Below, one piece after another: positions 1 through 12,804 of a stretch of 64,000 bases of DNA. Positions within the stretch are counted from its first letter, which is position 1; the number at the start of each line of letters is the position of its first letter. The DNA is from Pelecanus crispus (lineage: Eukaryota; Chordata; Aves; Pelecaniformes; Pelecanidae), in contig NC_134655.1 of assembly GCF_030463565.1 (NCBI RefSeq), positions 2,740,372 through 2,804,371 on the forward strand. The letters run 5' to 3'. The position numbers and the translations under genes are program-made. Under the pieces are notes generated by a model. The model ran no database searches. It worked only from the letters and a program-made list of their open reading frames with translations, and was not told the origin of the DNA.

Positions 1-309
1 CAGCCACAGGAGAAGACCTCCCTTCCCCTGAGCAGGGAGGGGTTGGTACGATCACGGTCATAAGCTGTTACCCCACCAAGAAAATGTCCAGTACAGCGGT
101 CACCACCCGCAGTACCGCTGCATGGGGTCACTCATCCCAAGCGCCCTATGTGATGGGGATGGTGGCACAGCAACCGGAGAAAACGGCCTCTCAGCCCTTG
201 CCAAACAGCAAACGGGGTGCACCCCCCATTGCCTCTCCTGCAAAGGGCCCCCCAGAACCCCCCAGGACCCCCTCGGTCCCCCCAAGGAGCGATGTGCCAG
301 CTGCCCTAC
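1..309 (-). other. WAVE4 intron 3, partial
   Basis: No exon of the WASF family could be found here on the minus strand, and no repeat is recognisable. It is ordinary intron sequence between exon 3 and the next exon beyond the window. Confidence 0.75.
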
Positions 310-463
310 CTGTAGGGTGTGAGGATGTTGAGCGGCGGGGGCTTGTCGCAGCGCTGGTACATCTCCATCACCGGGTTGGGGATGGAGTTGCGAGACACGA
401 CCTGCTGGTTCTGCACCGTGGAGCTCTTGAAGGCTTTCCGCATGTTGATGTCCTGCAGTGAAA
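310..463 (-). CDS. WAVE4: WAVE4 coding exon 3
   Basis: The exon is 154 bases with acceptor CCCCCAG and donor AG|GTAGGG. It completes the split valine and encodes [20 protein letters not shown], then [20 protein letters not shown], then [10 protein letters not shown], and leaves two bases of an arginine codon. It is the last exon of this gene inside the window. The next WASF exon, expected to begin DD.K.GLKFYTDPSYFF, is not present in 1-309. The intron between exons 2 and 3 is only 135 bases. Confidence 0.93.
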
Positions 464-2900
464 CTGGGGGCACAAGAAGGAGAGGGGATGCAGGGCCTCA
501 GCCCCCCAAACCAGGCATGGAGGGTGGTCCGGCCCCGAGCACACACGTTCCACCCGCTCGCGCCTGGCCGTCACCCCAAAATAGCTCCAGCCCCTCACCT
601 TCCTCCACGGTGGAGTCCAGCTGCGTCACCTTGATGACCAGCAGGTCCACCCTCTCCTGCAGCGAGTTCATCCGCATGTAGAAACTGTTGGCTTCATTGA
701 ACAGCTCGCCGAAGATGTCCTCCGCGTGCCTGCCTGGCAGAGGGCAACAGGCGCCCGTCACGGGCAACGGCAGCAGGCAGGCAGCCCTCTCCCAGCCCGT
801 CCCCTGGACCTCACGCCTCCCCGCCAGCTCTGTGGGACTCTCTCCCCAGCCTTGTTTTTTTGGGAGCTGAGCTTCACCCTCTCCCAGACCTGGCAAAGCG
901 CTGCACTTTGGGAACACGAGCCACCTGCCCTTCTCCATGCAGGAGCATCCTTTTCAGCAACAGCGGTACCCGTGGGAGGCACCAAACCATGGCAGGCGCT
1001 CATCCTAAAAAGCTTTTGGATCTACCAGGACAGACGCAGCCAAAACACTACCATCACCCCCTGGCCATGCAGCATCACCCGCAGAAACGCAGCCCTGAAG
1101 GTGGAAAACCGAAGGCAGCACAGTGGGGAGATTGCTACAGCGGGGAGAAGCCGCAAATTTTTTCACTTTAGCGGTTATTTTCCTGCAGCACTCGGTGCAT
1201 CGCTATGATAGCTCTGTATTAGGGCTGTCACTGTCACGGGTCTGAGCAGGGTGCCTGGCAGAGCATTGCTGACACCTGCAGGCTACAGCACCCAGCCTGT
1301 CCCAGCACCCAGCCCAGCACCCCAGCTCCTTGGGGTTTCCTCCAAAACCACATATCAAATGGCTCCTGAGGTCATAGAATCATAGAATTGTTTAGGTTGG
1401 AAAAGACCTTTAAGATCATCCAGTCCAACCATGAACCCAACACTACCAGGTCCACCACTAAACCAATTCAGGGGAGAGTAGCAACCCCACGCCTCCTGGC
1501 TTGGTGGCTGGATCATTTCTAATGAAAGCAAAAACCAGGAATCATTAAGATTGGAAAGGACCTCTAAGATCATCATTCCAACCATCAACCCAACACCCCC
1601 ATGCCCACTAAACCATGTCCCCAAGTGCCACCTCTGCCCATTTTTTGAACCCCTCCAGGGATGGGGACTCCCCCACCTCTCTGGGCAGCCTGTTCCAATG
1701 CTTGACTACCCTTTCGGTGAAGAAATTTTTCCTAATATCCAATCTAAACCTCCCCTAATGCAGCCTAAGCCCATTTCCTCTCGTCCTATCCCTTGTTACT
1801 TTGGGAGAAGAGACCAACACCCACCTCGCTACACCCTCCTGTCAGGGAGTTGTAGAGACCGATAAGGTCTCCCCTCAGCCTCCTCTTCTCCAGGCCAAAC
1901 AACCCCATCCAGTTCCCTCAGCTGCTCCTCATAAGGCCAAGGTGCTTTTGATATCTGCTCAGCCTGTCGCCCAACTCAGACATTTGTATTTGATTTCCTT
2001 TTCCCCTGGATGAGGTAGCCATGGCCTGAGCACCCATGGGTGCTGCCCATGTTGAGCTGCCGTGCTTCCAGCCGCTCCCTAAATAGAAGGTTTATTTTTC
2101 TGCGAGTATTTTGGAGAAGAATCTAGTTCTGGAGGTGGGGGAAAAGAGAGGAAGCCCTGAAGAGCCTGCACTTGTCTATTTTAAGTCGATATTCAGCAAT
2201 GAAATAGGTTGCCCCATTAAACCTTCCCGCTGGCATGTGCATTGCTCTTGTCCTCCCCTTTTCTGCTGAAATCAGTCCCAGGGCAGGAAGACAGCTGAGG
2301 ATTTAGACCTTTTATATAGACCTCTCTTTCACATAAAGCTCTAAGATTAAAAAGAGTAGGCTGGGGTTTTTTAATCTTCACCTGACCTTCCTATTTCTGG
2401 CCAAGTTGAGAAGCAAGGGGCTCGCGAAGGCTTTCCACCCCCACCGCACAGACTGGCTATGGAAGGAAAATGGGTCAAAAATGTCACCACGTCCCCACTT
2501 TGGGCAAAAATATCACCAAGTCCCCACTTTCGGCTTGGCCCTGAGCACCCTCCTTTTTTTATTAGCTGGATAATTCCCACTGAATTAGGGGTGGCTGCAG
2601 CCCGCACAGCTCTCGCATAGCCCCCGTTTCTCTGCGACTGGAACCGGAGCAATCGACCACGGTGCCCCACCAGCATCCCACCAGCACCCACCAGCATCCC
2701 ACCAGCACCCACCAGCATCCCACCGCCCCGTCCCCGTCCCACGCCGGGGTCGCTGAGCCTGACTTACTGAGGCTGCCCAGCTGCTTGATGATGGCGGCCA
2801 GCGTGCTGTTGGTGACACACTCCAGCTCACTCGTCACCCCCTCGGGAAGAGCCCCCCGGCACAGGTGCCGGGGCTCGATATTCCTCTTCACCAGCGGCAT
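310..2900 (-). CDS. WAVE4: WAVE4, WASF3-like WAVE/SCAR family protein, N-terminal part (gene continues past the left edge)
   Basis: Three coding exons (2768-2900, 599-733, 310-463) join in frame with GT/AG introns and encode about 140 residues, the WAVE homology domain. WAVE proteins sit in the pentameric WAVE regulatory complex (with CYFIP, NAP1, ABI, BRK1) and activate Arp2/3 downstream of Rac to build branched actin at the cell edge. The N-terminal domain makes the helices that bind ABI and BRK1. Visible signatures are [16 protein letters not shown] at the start, [23 protein letters not shown], and [10 protein letters not shown] at the end. These match WASF3 better than WASF1 or WASF2 as I recall them. 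The basic, proline-rich and VCA (actin/Arp2/3-binding) parts would lie left of position 1. The name WAVE4 rather than WASF3 is inferred from the SLC16A2 neighbour. WASF3 maps elsewhere (human 13q), and WAVE4 was described beside Slc16a2 in chicken. Family assignment is near certain; the paralogue assignment is likely. Confidence 0.9.
599..733 (-). CDS. WAVE4: WAVE4 coding exon 2
   Basis: The exon is 135 bases with acceptor CTCTGCCAG and donor G|GTGAGG. It completes the split serine and encodes [15 protein letters not shown], then [20 protein letters not shown], the coiled-coil helix of the WAVE homology domain. Human WASF3, from memory, has SLSKHAED where this gene reads SLSRHAED, and NFYIRANSLQDRIDRLAV where this gene reads [18 protein letters not shown]. 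It is therefore clearly a related but distinct sequence. The reading frame is intact. Confidence 0.93.
1374..1950 (-). mobile_element. CR1 LINE, 5'-truncated, with composite 3' end
   Basis: Read on the minus strand, this is the end of a CR1 retrotransposon. It has GAGAAGAGGAGGCTGAGGGG, then the AAGCATTGGAACAGGCTGCC block (end of the ORF2 reverse-transcriptase protein) and the 3' tail ending TTCTATGATTCTATGA. Two 3'-tail-like blocks occur in series (about 1540-1585 and 1374-1430). The copy lies in the intron between WAVE4 exons 1 and 2, in the same orientation as the gene. CR1 copies typically lose their 5' ends by incomplete reverse transcription. Confidence 0.95.
2667..2728. repeat. 21-bp tandem repeat (CACCAGCATCC/CACCAGCAC)
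   Basis: About three copies of a 21-base unit alternating CACCAGCATCC and CACCAGCACC lie about 40 bases inside the intron that follows WAVE4 exon 1. No coding role is visible. Confidence 0.85.
2768..2900 (-). CDS. WAVE4: WAVE4 coding exon 1 (start codon exon)
   Basis: The start codon is the complement of 2898-2900. 44 codons follow, plus one base of a split serine codon. The donor reads A|GTAAGT (complement of 2762-2768). Upstream of the ATG, 26 bases of 5' UTR (2901-2926) are preceded by a CAG acceptor and a long pyrimidine tract on the minus strand (complement of about 2935-2962). The start codon exon therefore has at least one non-coding exon upstream, as is usual in WASF genes. The residues carry the conserved [13 protein letters not shown] helix. 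Confidence 0.93.
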
Positions 2901-2926
2901 GCTGCCGGCGAGCCCTCACGCCTCTC

Positions 2927-5900
2927 CTGGGCAAAGGAGAAAGAAAGAAAAGAAAGAAAATACACAGCTTTTGCCATTTGCCTGTTTTTTCCTCCCCATT
3001 CCCTCTGCTCTCTGCACCCGCGACTCATCCCTTCCACACTGGGATATGGAGGATGCAGCCCACGCGGCAGCAGCGGGGCTTTTCCGCGCAGGGGACGCTC
3101 CGTGGGTGCAAACCTCCGGATGCTGGGAGGCGCACGGGCGTGGCACCAGGACAGAGGCGAGGACCACGCCAGGCCTCGTCCCCACGCTCGTGCTCCACTG
3201 ACAAGCGCCTGTGCCCAGGGAGCCTTTCCCACTTCCCTTCCCGGAGCTGCGCTCAAACCAGGAGCAAACCCCGACGTGCTGCAGCCCTTCAGCCAGCCCC
3301 GAAAAGCCTCACCCACCCCAAACAGCAGCCAGAAGCGAGCAAGCACTTGTAATGCCATTATTTCCAGCTCAGTGCAAAGCTCTCCGGGTTTTTTTTTTGT
3401 GCACGTGCTACACCAAGGCAAGCTGCCGCGGCCAGCTAGCCCTTGCTCTCCGCAGCATCCCTGCGTGCCCCCCACAGCACCCCGGCGTGTCCCCGCTCTG
3501 CTGCTGTCCCCGCCTGAACCAGGGACGGTTCATTTTCTGCAGGGCTCAAGGAGACATAGGGAGCTGCCCGCACCCAGCGGCCCCATCTCCAGCGAGAGCA
3601 CCCGTGGGAGCTGGTGAGGAAGGACGAAGGACAGGCACAGTGGCGTAGAAGGGGGGTGGCTGCAGGCAGGTTACCGTGTGGGCATAAAGGGCGAGTGGTG
3701 TAAAACAGGCTGAGAGAGGAGGGAAAAAAAAAAGAAAAAAAGGAGCATTTATTAACCACGGCGGTGTCTCCTGGGACTGGCACACGGACAGGCACAAAGC
3801 GGGCAGTGGCTCCGCAGGCTTGCACACGGGGGTCTTAGGTGACACGAGTGCATCGGGCCTCAGCTCCACTCCCAGTGCAAAGACAAACCAATGGCTTTAG
3901 CACTGAAAATACCGCAAATTGGATCGTGGGCTCATAAGGACCGGAGAGCACAAACAGCCTTGCCAGCTCCCAAATGCACCAAACTCAATCCCCCCATTTC
4001 ACATCCTGGGCACCGCCATCCCACCCCATCTTTCACAAAACCCTGCTCTGGTTTGGCAGCAAAGGAAAACCAGCTTCTGAGCAGAGCCGTTAATAGCTGG
4101 GAGCGGAGCAGCCTGGCACCGACAACAGAGCCAGCAATTCTGACCATGAACGGAGCCAGAAATCTGCAGACTTCACATTTTTTTGGCCCTGGCAGCTTTA
4201 GACAGAACAGTTTCCCATTGATAGCACCCGGCCAGTGCTCCCGTCCCCCCGCCAGCACCACCAGCTCCTCTGGAGTTTTCAAATGCAAATGTAAGCTCCC
4301 TCCATGAGAGAGTGCAAAAATTGTTTCTAAATCATTAATATTGAGCTTCCCAAAGGGCTGATTGTGCTCCCAGATCTGTACATATGGGCGAGCTCTGCTC
4401 TGCCCCGGGGCGATCGGGGCGCCGTGGGAAGGACCCCAGCCCCGAACCCTCCTTAGGGTCGCGCGATGTCTCAGGCTCGGAGCAAACCGCGTGTCCTGCG
4501 GCACCTCCCAAAGTCACTGCACATGGATGGGGGGGGGCTGGTAGCGTCCCTGGCTCCCAAAACATCCAAGAGGCTTCTGCCAGCTGCTTATTTTTCAGCC
4601 GAGAAAACCGTGACGGAGTTTGCAGGGGAGGCTCTGGATATCTGCCGATGGACGCCTGCTCTGGCCACGTACGACTCCCCTTTCTGGGCACCCTCTGGCC
4701 CTGCCCCAGACTGCGTAACGAGAGCTTTGAGGGGGTTTTATGTGTCACCCCAAAATCCACACTCAGAGGCTGAGCCCGGGCACGTCCCCGCAGGGGGTTA
4801 CCCCCCCCCGAGCGGTGGCTGCAGGGATGGGAGGGCGCGGGGCAGAGCGGTTAATGAGCTGCTTGGGCCCAGCAATTAGAAACAGGGAACAAAGAGCCCG
4901 TTTCAGCACCCGCCTGGGACGCGGCCACCGGCACCCGGGGCTTTTTGTCCCCGCGCAGGGGGCTGGGGAGGAATCAGGGCCACCCGCACCTCCATCCCCT
5001 GTGGGGACCCCAGAGGGGAGTGAAGAAAAAAATGATTCGAGGTCTGAAGCTCTTCCCAGCAGGGACAGACCTGAAGAGGGGCGGAGGGCGGGTACGAGGT
5101 CTGCTAACAGCATTTGAGACCATGCCATGGGCGAGCATCCCTGGAGAAGAAAGATCCCTTTAATCTCCCCCCGAAAAAGCCCTAACAAGACCCAGAGCTT
5201 GCAGCAGAAGAAACCAAGGAGGAGTCAGGTGCACATTTTTAGGCCAGGGTAGCCAGGACAGGCAACTTTGGCTGAGCCACGGGAGAAACTGCTTTTTAAC
5301 CTCCCCAGTTAATGGCTGCTAACAGGAACACAGCGATTAGAAACCCCTGCCATCCCATCCCATCCCACCACAAGTGCCATAACCTGCTGTAACAGCACCC
5401 CTCGTGCACCAGCAGCACCAAACCTCCAACTTTTGGGTTGAAAATCCAACTTTTCTGACCTAAAACCCGCGACCTCAAGGCCTGCCCTGACCCAGTGAAA
5501 GCATGCTCAGTTCTGCCCAGCGCTGCTCCTGCTCGTGCAGATATTTTGGGTAATTTCCAAGCCTTCGAGGGGCTGATTTTCACGGCAAGTCCTCAGACCT
5601 TCAGAAAAGGGCTCCCAGGAGCGGAGGTGACTGCCTGGTGCAAGGGGGAGAAGCCTAAACATGGCCAGAGTTAGGCCAAGAGCAATTTGTGATTTCTTCC
5701 ACACACATGGCCATACCGGACCCCACCTCAGTGCTCAGCACCACGGGCTGACGCACAGCGGGCACCAGGCTCGGCAGCGACCGCTGTGGCACCCCCAGTA
5801 CAGTCCAGCTGGGCATTGCCGTGCAACCAGTAAAGCCACATCTGGGCAGCTGCAGGGCCAAATTAGCATCTTCTCATGGGCACTACTAGCTCTTGATGGC

Positions 5901-8900
5901 CCTCAGCAGCCTCACCTGGGACCCCTACCCCACCCATGGGCCCAGGAGGTTATTTAAGCTCAGCTGGGGATGCTAGCCCTACTCTGAAGGATGCTGCTGG
6001 TCTCCAACCTTGCTCCTGGCTATGCCCTGTTGGACCTCACCCCTGCAAGCAGCTCCTGCCCCAGGTGGGTCCCTCGGGTGGGTGCTAGTACCCAGGGCAA
6101 GTCCTGGGTCTTCAGGGTGGGTGTTGGACCTGTGTCGCAGCCTTGACTTTGTGCCTGTCCCCTTTGGCTCCTGCCTCCTGGTCACTTGATTCTGGGGCTG
6201 CCAGCAGACCCTGTTGCCTGCTCTGCCTGCTGTTTGCTGACCCTGAGGGGCCACGATGGAGAGCTCCTGTGCTGGGGTCACCCTCAGCTCCCACTTACTG
6301 GCCCCACCGCACCCCAGCAAGGGCAGAGGTGGCGAGGCCGGGGCAGCACCTTGCTCGCAGCACTGGCTTCATGCATGCTGCAGTGATAACCTTGTGCTGC
6401 AAGAGCACAGCTGGGGGGGGTTGCATCAGCGCTGCTGGGGGGTGAGACTTGAGCCAGGGCAGATGGGATGTCCAGCCTCGGTGTCTGTGCTTGGGTTGGA
6501 CATTGGGAAGGGTTTTTTACCTTGCTGGGCTGTTCCAGGCTTGGTGGAAGGTGTCTGACCATGCCCAGGCAGCCCTGGGATGCTATGAAATGTCTGCTCT
6601 GGCATGGAAGGTGTGAAAAGGAGTTCCTGAAGTTCTCCCTGGGGATACGTGTGTCTATCCTTGCTGGTGATGGATGCCTGTAGGTGGGGACGAGCTCTTC
6701 CCCTCCCGCCCTGCTCCTGCACTCCTCTCTGATCATGGCTCAGGAGACGTGCCAGCCCTTGAAGGTTTGCGTTTTTCCTTTCTCTCTAGCTGAGAGTGCG
6801 TTAGGAGATGCAGCTGATGGCTCCGAGGCTGCAGGGAGACCCCAGCCATGGCTAGCAGCGCTGCCCTGCCTGGCTCGGCATGGCCCCTCTGATCCCACCC
6901 TTCAGCTGCTTTAGGATAATGGTGCAAGCCCCGGTAATGCTTCGTCTTCAAAGCCCCACTCGGGTTAGGTGGTTATATGGGCTTTTCCAGCCACCCTCAG
7001 GACGGTTTGCTTCTCTTATTTATTTCTCATGCGATGGTCCCAGTTTTTTTAGGCACTGGCTGCTCCATGGTTGCGGGTGCTCAAAGGTACAGCCTCAACC
7101 AGCCAAACCTTCTTGCGATGACGTGAGCCTTCCTGTTTCTCTGCACATCTACAGGGTGTGTTTGTAGGGTGAGCATCTCTTCTGCTGGGTCCAGGAACAT
7201 CAGCCAGATTCTGGTATCACTTACATGGACTAAAATCCACAAGGTTTTATTGTCTCCTGAGTGGAAGTGAGGAGCCACAAACCCAGCAGGAATTTCCTGG
7301 AGGTGGCAGGCAGGAGGAGTGGGACCAGCTGAGGGCTTCCTGGGAGCTGCTGCCATGGTACAGGCACTGCGGGGGCTCTCCCATCACTTGTCTTCTCTCC
7401 CTGACTGCTGAAAGAGTCGATAAGTCTCTATCTTGCTGTAGTGGGAAATGCCACAGGTGAAAGGCAGTGGTGGCAGCCTCAGCTGTCAGGCCAAGGAGAG
7501 ACTTGCTGCTGATGATGGTAACTGGAAAGCGCCCGCTTCTCCACAGTGCGTAGCTGCTTCCTGGGGTAGCACATTGCAGTTTCCATAATATGTCTGTCAA
7601 ACCTCCTTGGCATCTCGCCGGGACAGCAGCACTGACCTCCCCGAGCTGCCTGTGCTCTGGGAGATGCATCGGGCTGCTCAGCCCGGTTCCCCGCCGTCGC
7701 TCTGCTTGGGGGGCAGCTCACAGCAGCCCGTGCATGGGACTCTGGGCCAGCTCGCAGCCTTCTCCAGCCTGCAATGAGCTTTGGTGCTCCCCACAGCCGC
7801 AGATCCACCCTGATATCTGCCGTATCCTACTCAAGCTGGCCATCAGCTTGCAGAGGTGCAGCCTCCCAACCTGCTTTCTAAACCAAGCAAAGGAGCTTGG
7901 AAGGGAACAGCGTCCAGCTCACCGCTGCCTGAGCAAAGATCAGCCGAGATGCCCAGGCAGGGGAGGTGGTGAGACCAGAAATGAGCTTTATCTTCTCCCA
8001 AGGAACAATCAGCAAATTGACCGCAGCATCCCAAACCCTAGAGCTGCTGGTACTGCTGAAGAGCAGCCCCTGCTTTCCCAGGCCAGGCAGGAGCAGAGCG
8101 CAGGAGGGCTGGAGAATAAGCGCTGCCCCAGACCATGACTGCCAGCCCCCGGCCCTGCAGGCCAGCCCAGCAGTGCGATTTGCAGATGCTGGCTCACAGG
8201 TGACCCCTACAGCTGGCTCCTTCCAGATGCCATCCCTCACCTCAGCAGCCATCACATCTGGCACCTTAAGTCCTTGGGGTCCATCAGGGGCAGAAAAGCA
8301 GCTCTCATTTTGTAAGAAGGTCCAAAAAATGGAGCTTCATGCCCAGCCATTGCTCCTTACGTTCTTTGCAATAGTTTTTCACGTACATAACTGTCTCCTC
8401 ACCTCCACTGCACCCTCAAACCCACTTGCCCTCTTCCACTGTGACTCGCAAAGCCAAGCTGGATTCCCACGGCAGGGCCCAAAGTGGCCTGAAGGATCAT
8501 GCAGTCTCCCTGCAAGGAGGGACAGATTGGGTGACAACATGTTTCTCAGGTGCTGGCTAATCCCCAGGACAGATGTTTGGTAAGTGCCTGATACTGGCAG
8601 TCTCAGCCCCAGTGCCCTGCTTCATATCACATGAGACAGGGGAGAGAAGTCCTCCTGCTGTCACCCTCCTTCACTGGGGCGAGGTGGGACAGAAGGCAAT
8701 TTTGGGGTTTGCTTTCCATGGCTGGGTGCTCCCTGCAGGAGAAACCTGGATTGGGAACAGAACTGTGGCAGAGGTGAGCAGAGCTGGGCTGGGAAGGATG
8801 CCCGTGTTGCACGCTGCTGGCTTGCAAAAACAAATCAGCCATCAAGGTATCATCAATACCTCACGGGATGGTATTGAAGCACAGCACCCGACTGGCTGGA

Positions 8901-11900
8901 TGGCATGGGAAGCAGAAGCTGAGCTTGTAGAAGACGGCCAAGGGAAACCTAACTCACCGTGTGTCGAACGGCCAAGACAAACCCTGAGCTTGGATTTGGG
9001 GAGAACGTGGGTAAGCGTGCAGCGAGCGCAGCCATGCCAAACCCCTAAAATCTGGGCGTTTGGTTCAGCCCCCGCAGCTGAGCTCAGTTCTGGGCCAAGC
9101 TTTGGGGGCAGTCTGTTTGCTCGGCCCTTGCAATCGGAGCTTTTACCCGAATTGGGCTCCCCAGGGTGCTGCGGAGCCCCGAGGACCAGACGCTGCCAAT
9201 AACCGGAGGCTTTTGCAAGGAAGCAAAAGCTTTGGTCGGATGCCAGGAGCCGGAGTAGTGCAAAAAAACCTAAAGTGGTATATTGAAAATCTATTATCCT
9301 TGAACAAAAGACAAAAAAAAAAGTTTACAAATGGATATCAAAAGAACAAGAATTCGCAATGCCGGTTCAGGACAGCAACCCATGTTTTGGCACAGGCGCC
9401 CTGGGAATGACAAGGTAGGGAAGGGCTGCGGGGGCAGGAGGGAGAAGGAGACACAAGGCAGTCCTGAAATACTGACGGGAGCAAAAAAAGAAAGCTGATG
9501 CTGGAGTCGGGAAAAGGACAAGAGGCGGAGGTGACACTCAGCCGGGCTCGTAGGTGCCTGAAGGAGCTTGTCCTACGGTGTTTGGCAGGACAGACAGCGT
9601 GCAGGAGAGGGCTGGGAAGGATCCCCAGGGTGTGCGATGTTTTGGAGCAGACAGAAATAAGCGGTAGCTGCAAAAGCAGCAGGCTTCTGAGCTGTTGATT
9701 TGTGGAGCTCTGCCACAGGGCGTGCTGGAAATCACTGCGGAAGGGTTCAAGGAGCAACAGGACAAATCTGCAGAGGACAGATGGGGCCACCAGCAGCTGC
9801 CTAATGGCTGAGGAGCAACCTCTGCCTCAGGTGGCCATAAGCTCCTGCTTCTCAACCTCAGATGTTTGGCTGATGTGGGCCATGAACAGCCTTGGGAGGG
9901 AGAGCAGAGCCCACAGGGGCTGAAGCTTTGGTGTCTCAAAAAAATTCAACCGGCAAAAAACTGTGCAGGCGGCTCCTTGCAATGCAGAGAAACCTGCTCG
10001 CTAGAGCTGGACCAGATCTGCTGATGTACTTCGCACAAAATGGAGCGTGATCCGCACTGTGAGGACGCGTTGCTCTAATTTACGAAATGCATCTGCGACC
10101 ACTTTTTAATTTGTTGCTAGCCCAAATTACTACGAACGCTACCGGTATAACAAATGTCATTGCATTGTGTGAAGCTGATAATCACTCCAGAGCTATTGTC
10201 CAAAGGTTAATTAAATATATTAAAACCGGCTGGATCTCAAGCATTCCTCTTGCTTAAAATAAACCAGAGGGCAGATCTTCAGTGAGACTAAATTCTCCTG
10301 ATTGCACTGAGGCTGATGGGCATGGGAAATGCAATCAATACCACTGCCTGCCCCTTCCTTGAGAGCTCTGCATCCAGGAGTCTGGCTTTACGAACGGTCT
10401 GGGGCCACGGAAAGCATCCCGGCCCCATCCTGAGCGAGAAGGGTTACGACATCTCATGGCAAACCATCGGGTGGCAAAAAGCCTTGGGGACTGAAAAGCC
10501 CCAGGACGTGGGATGCTGTTTCTGGTTCCCTATCTGCAGGTTATCAGCTCAGGGGCGGCTGGAAGCCAGAGCTGTGGCCCCACTGCTCCCACAGCACATG
10601 TGAAACGAGTTGAGAGGTCTCAGCCCTGATCCTGGGTGGCACGGAGGAATATTTGCTGTTGACCAAGAACGGATTGGGGCTGAGCTGCGACTGCAGGGAA
10701 AGGGTCAGGCCCTCCAGCCAAAGGGAGGAAGGAGCTGGCCCTCTGGCTGGCCCTGGGGCAGGGCTGCATCGCTGCCTGGGTTGGGGCCGAAGCGGTGACC
10801 TGTGCCCCACTGGGAAGGCACATCGCCCGCCCCGGCTGGGAGCGCTGCCCGCACCTCTCCTCCGGTCCATCTGCAGCTCTCCTCCTCTGCTAACTCAGCC
10901 AAAGGCAGCTCTACCACGGCTGACAACTGCTAGGAGGCTTCAGCGAACAAACACTTCACAGCAAAGTGCAACATAACGTTAAATCACAGCTAAAAATATT
11001 CCTAAAGAGTTTTATTAGTAAATGCCACAGTATTTTTTTTTTCCCCCCTTCTACTGCAAAATGTTTCAGCTCTAGGAACAGCACTTGACTAAATTGCCTC
11101 TAAATCACAAACGCCTCTGAAGGCTGGGCTCTGCAACACCAACCTTCGCCAAAAAGCCTGCTTAGGAGGATGCCATAAATGCAACAGCCTCGCTACCTTG
11201 GGGGTTAGGATAAAAAGCTCGTCCTGCTGCGTGTCTGGTTTAAAACCGTGATTTAAAAATGGTTTTACCTAAATGATGTTGCTTTATAGGTATGCAACGA
11301 GCAAACACTGTAAATTGGCCAGTGGGTTTTCAGGCGGTTATTTTCCTTGGGTTTTAGTTGATGTGGGGTTTGGGTTCTGTCGTTTGATTTGTCAGAAGTG
11401 GGGAGCCCTCGGTGCCCCCGGCGCTGGGCATGGAGCTGAAGGCCACTTTGTTGGGTCCTCCCCATCCCACAGAAGCTGCTGCTGGCCCCCGGACGGACCC
11501 GCCACCACCACCACCTTTTGGCTTCATCTCTGTTTCGGATACAAACCAAATCCATGCAAACGCAACACCTTGATGCTCTAACGCTGAAGGGAGAAAGGGC
11601 TGGAAAAAAAAAAGGTGCGGATCAAACTACGCGTGATCCTCCTCCATCATCCATCGGCTGCTCCGTGCGTGGCTCCTGTGTGAGGACCGCCGGGGAGCAG
11701 CGATGCCTTCATCTTCAGAGGAGTCAAGGGATGGGGCGGTGGGAACAGCAGCACAGATCCCGGCTCTGTTTTGGCTGGAAAAGATCCCCGCTGGCCCAGG
11801 AATCATGTGTTGCTTTTAAGGACTCTTTATCACCAAAGAAAAATCTTCAATGACATTTTTTTCCCCCCCTTTTGTGCTCAGCTCATTAACAGAAGGATCT

Positions 11901-12771
11901 GTCTCGCTTGCTGGTGGTTTGTGTGAGCAGGACGCTGCTGAACAAACCGGCCTTATTCTCCCCGATATAGAAGGCGCTTTGATAAACCCAGGAAACCCTT
12001 GGCGAGCAGCAGGGGTCTTTCTGGAAACCCGGCACTCTCCGCCTTTTGGAGCGGCCGCAGGACCAGCGTCTCCAGCCACAGAGCGTTCCCAGCCGGCTCA
12101 AACGCCTTTCCCTGCCGGGGCTGTGCCCTGTGCCCAGGCGGTCGCTGCTTCGCCCGCCGGTGCTGTACGTGCAGCCCTGCAAAAATCCCGGTGGGATCTG
12201 GGGGAGCGGGGGCAGCTCCTGCCTGGGAGCCGGTCGCATCCCCTCCGCTCAGAGACGTGCGAAACGCTGCAGCTCTCGCCCGCGGGGTGCAGCTCAGAGG
12301 GTGGCTTTTTGGTTGAGCAGCTCTGCAAAAAACATTCCTGCTAATTTTTTTTTTATTTTATTTTAACACTTTTGGCTTGAGGGCTGTTGTTCATAACTTG
12401 TCAAGATCTTGGCATCAGCAGCTGATTTGTCATCCACCATAAAATGGAGGATGAGCATCTTTGGTTCAGAACTGGGCCAAGGGAGATGACAGCTCAAAGC
12501 AAAATATGCTTCATCTCGAGTTTTCCCTGTGGGCTGCAGCTCCTCGGGAAAGGAGCGGACATTTGGGGTCTAAGTTGCATCACGGGCATTATGTGTAAGA
12601 GCCCTTAGCGTGCTCCGCGTTTGCGACAGAAAAGCACGGTGCACATTAACCTTCTAGCTGCCAGACGAAATTTTGCTTGGACCGATGCTGTCTTCAACCT
12701 CCCGTAATCACGGAGCTGTTCGACCTGTCATAGGGTATGCTACTGAGATATGGAGATGCCCTCAAAATACC

Positions 12772-12804
<33 letters not shown>

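Noticed and set aside
310..2900. Calling the minus-strand gene WASF3
   Set aside because: Sequence is closest to WASF3, but SLC16A2 as next neighbour does not fit the WASF3 locus (human 13q12) and does fit the described chicken Wave4. Kept as the main alternative until a tree is made.
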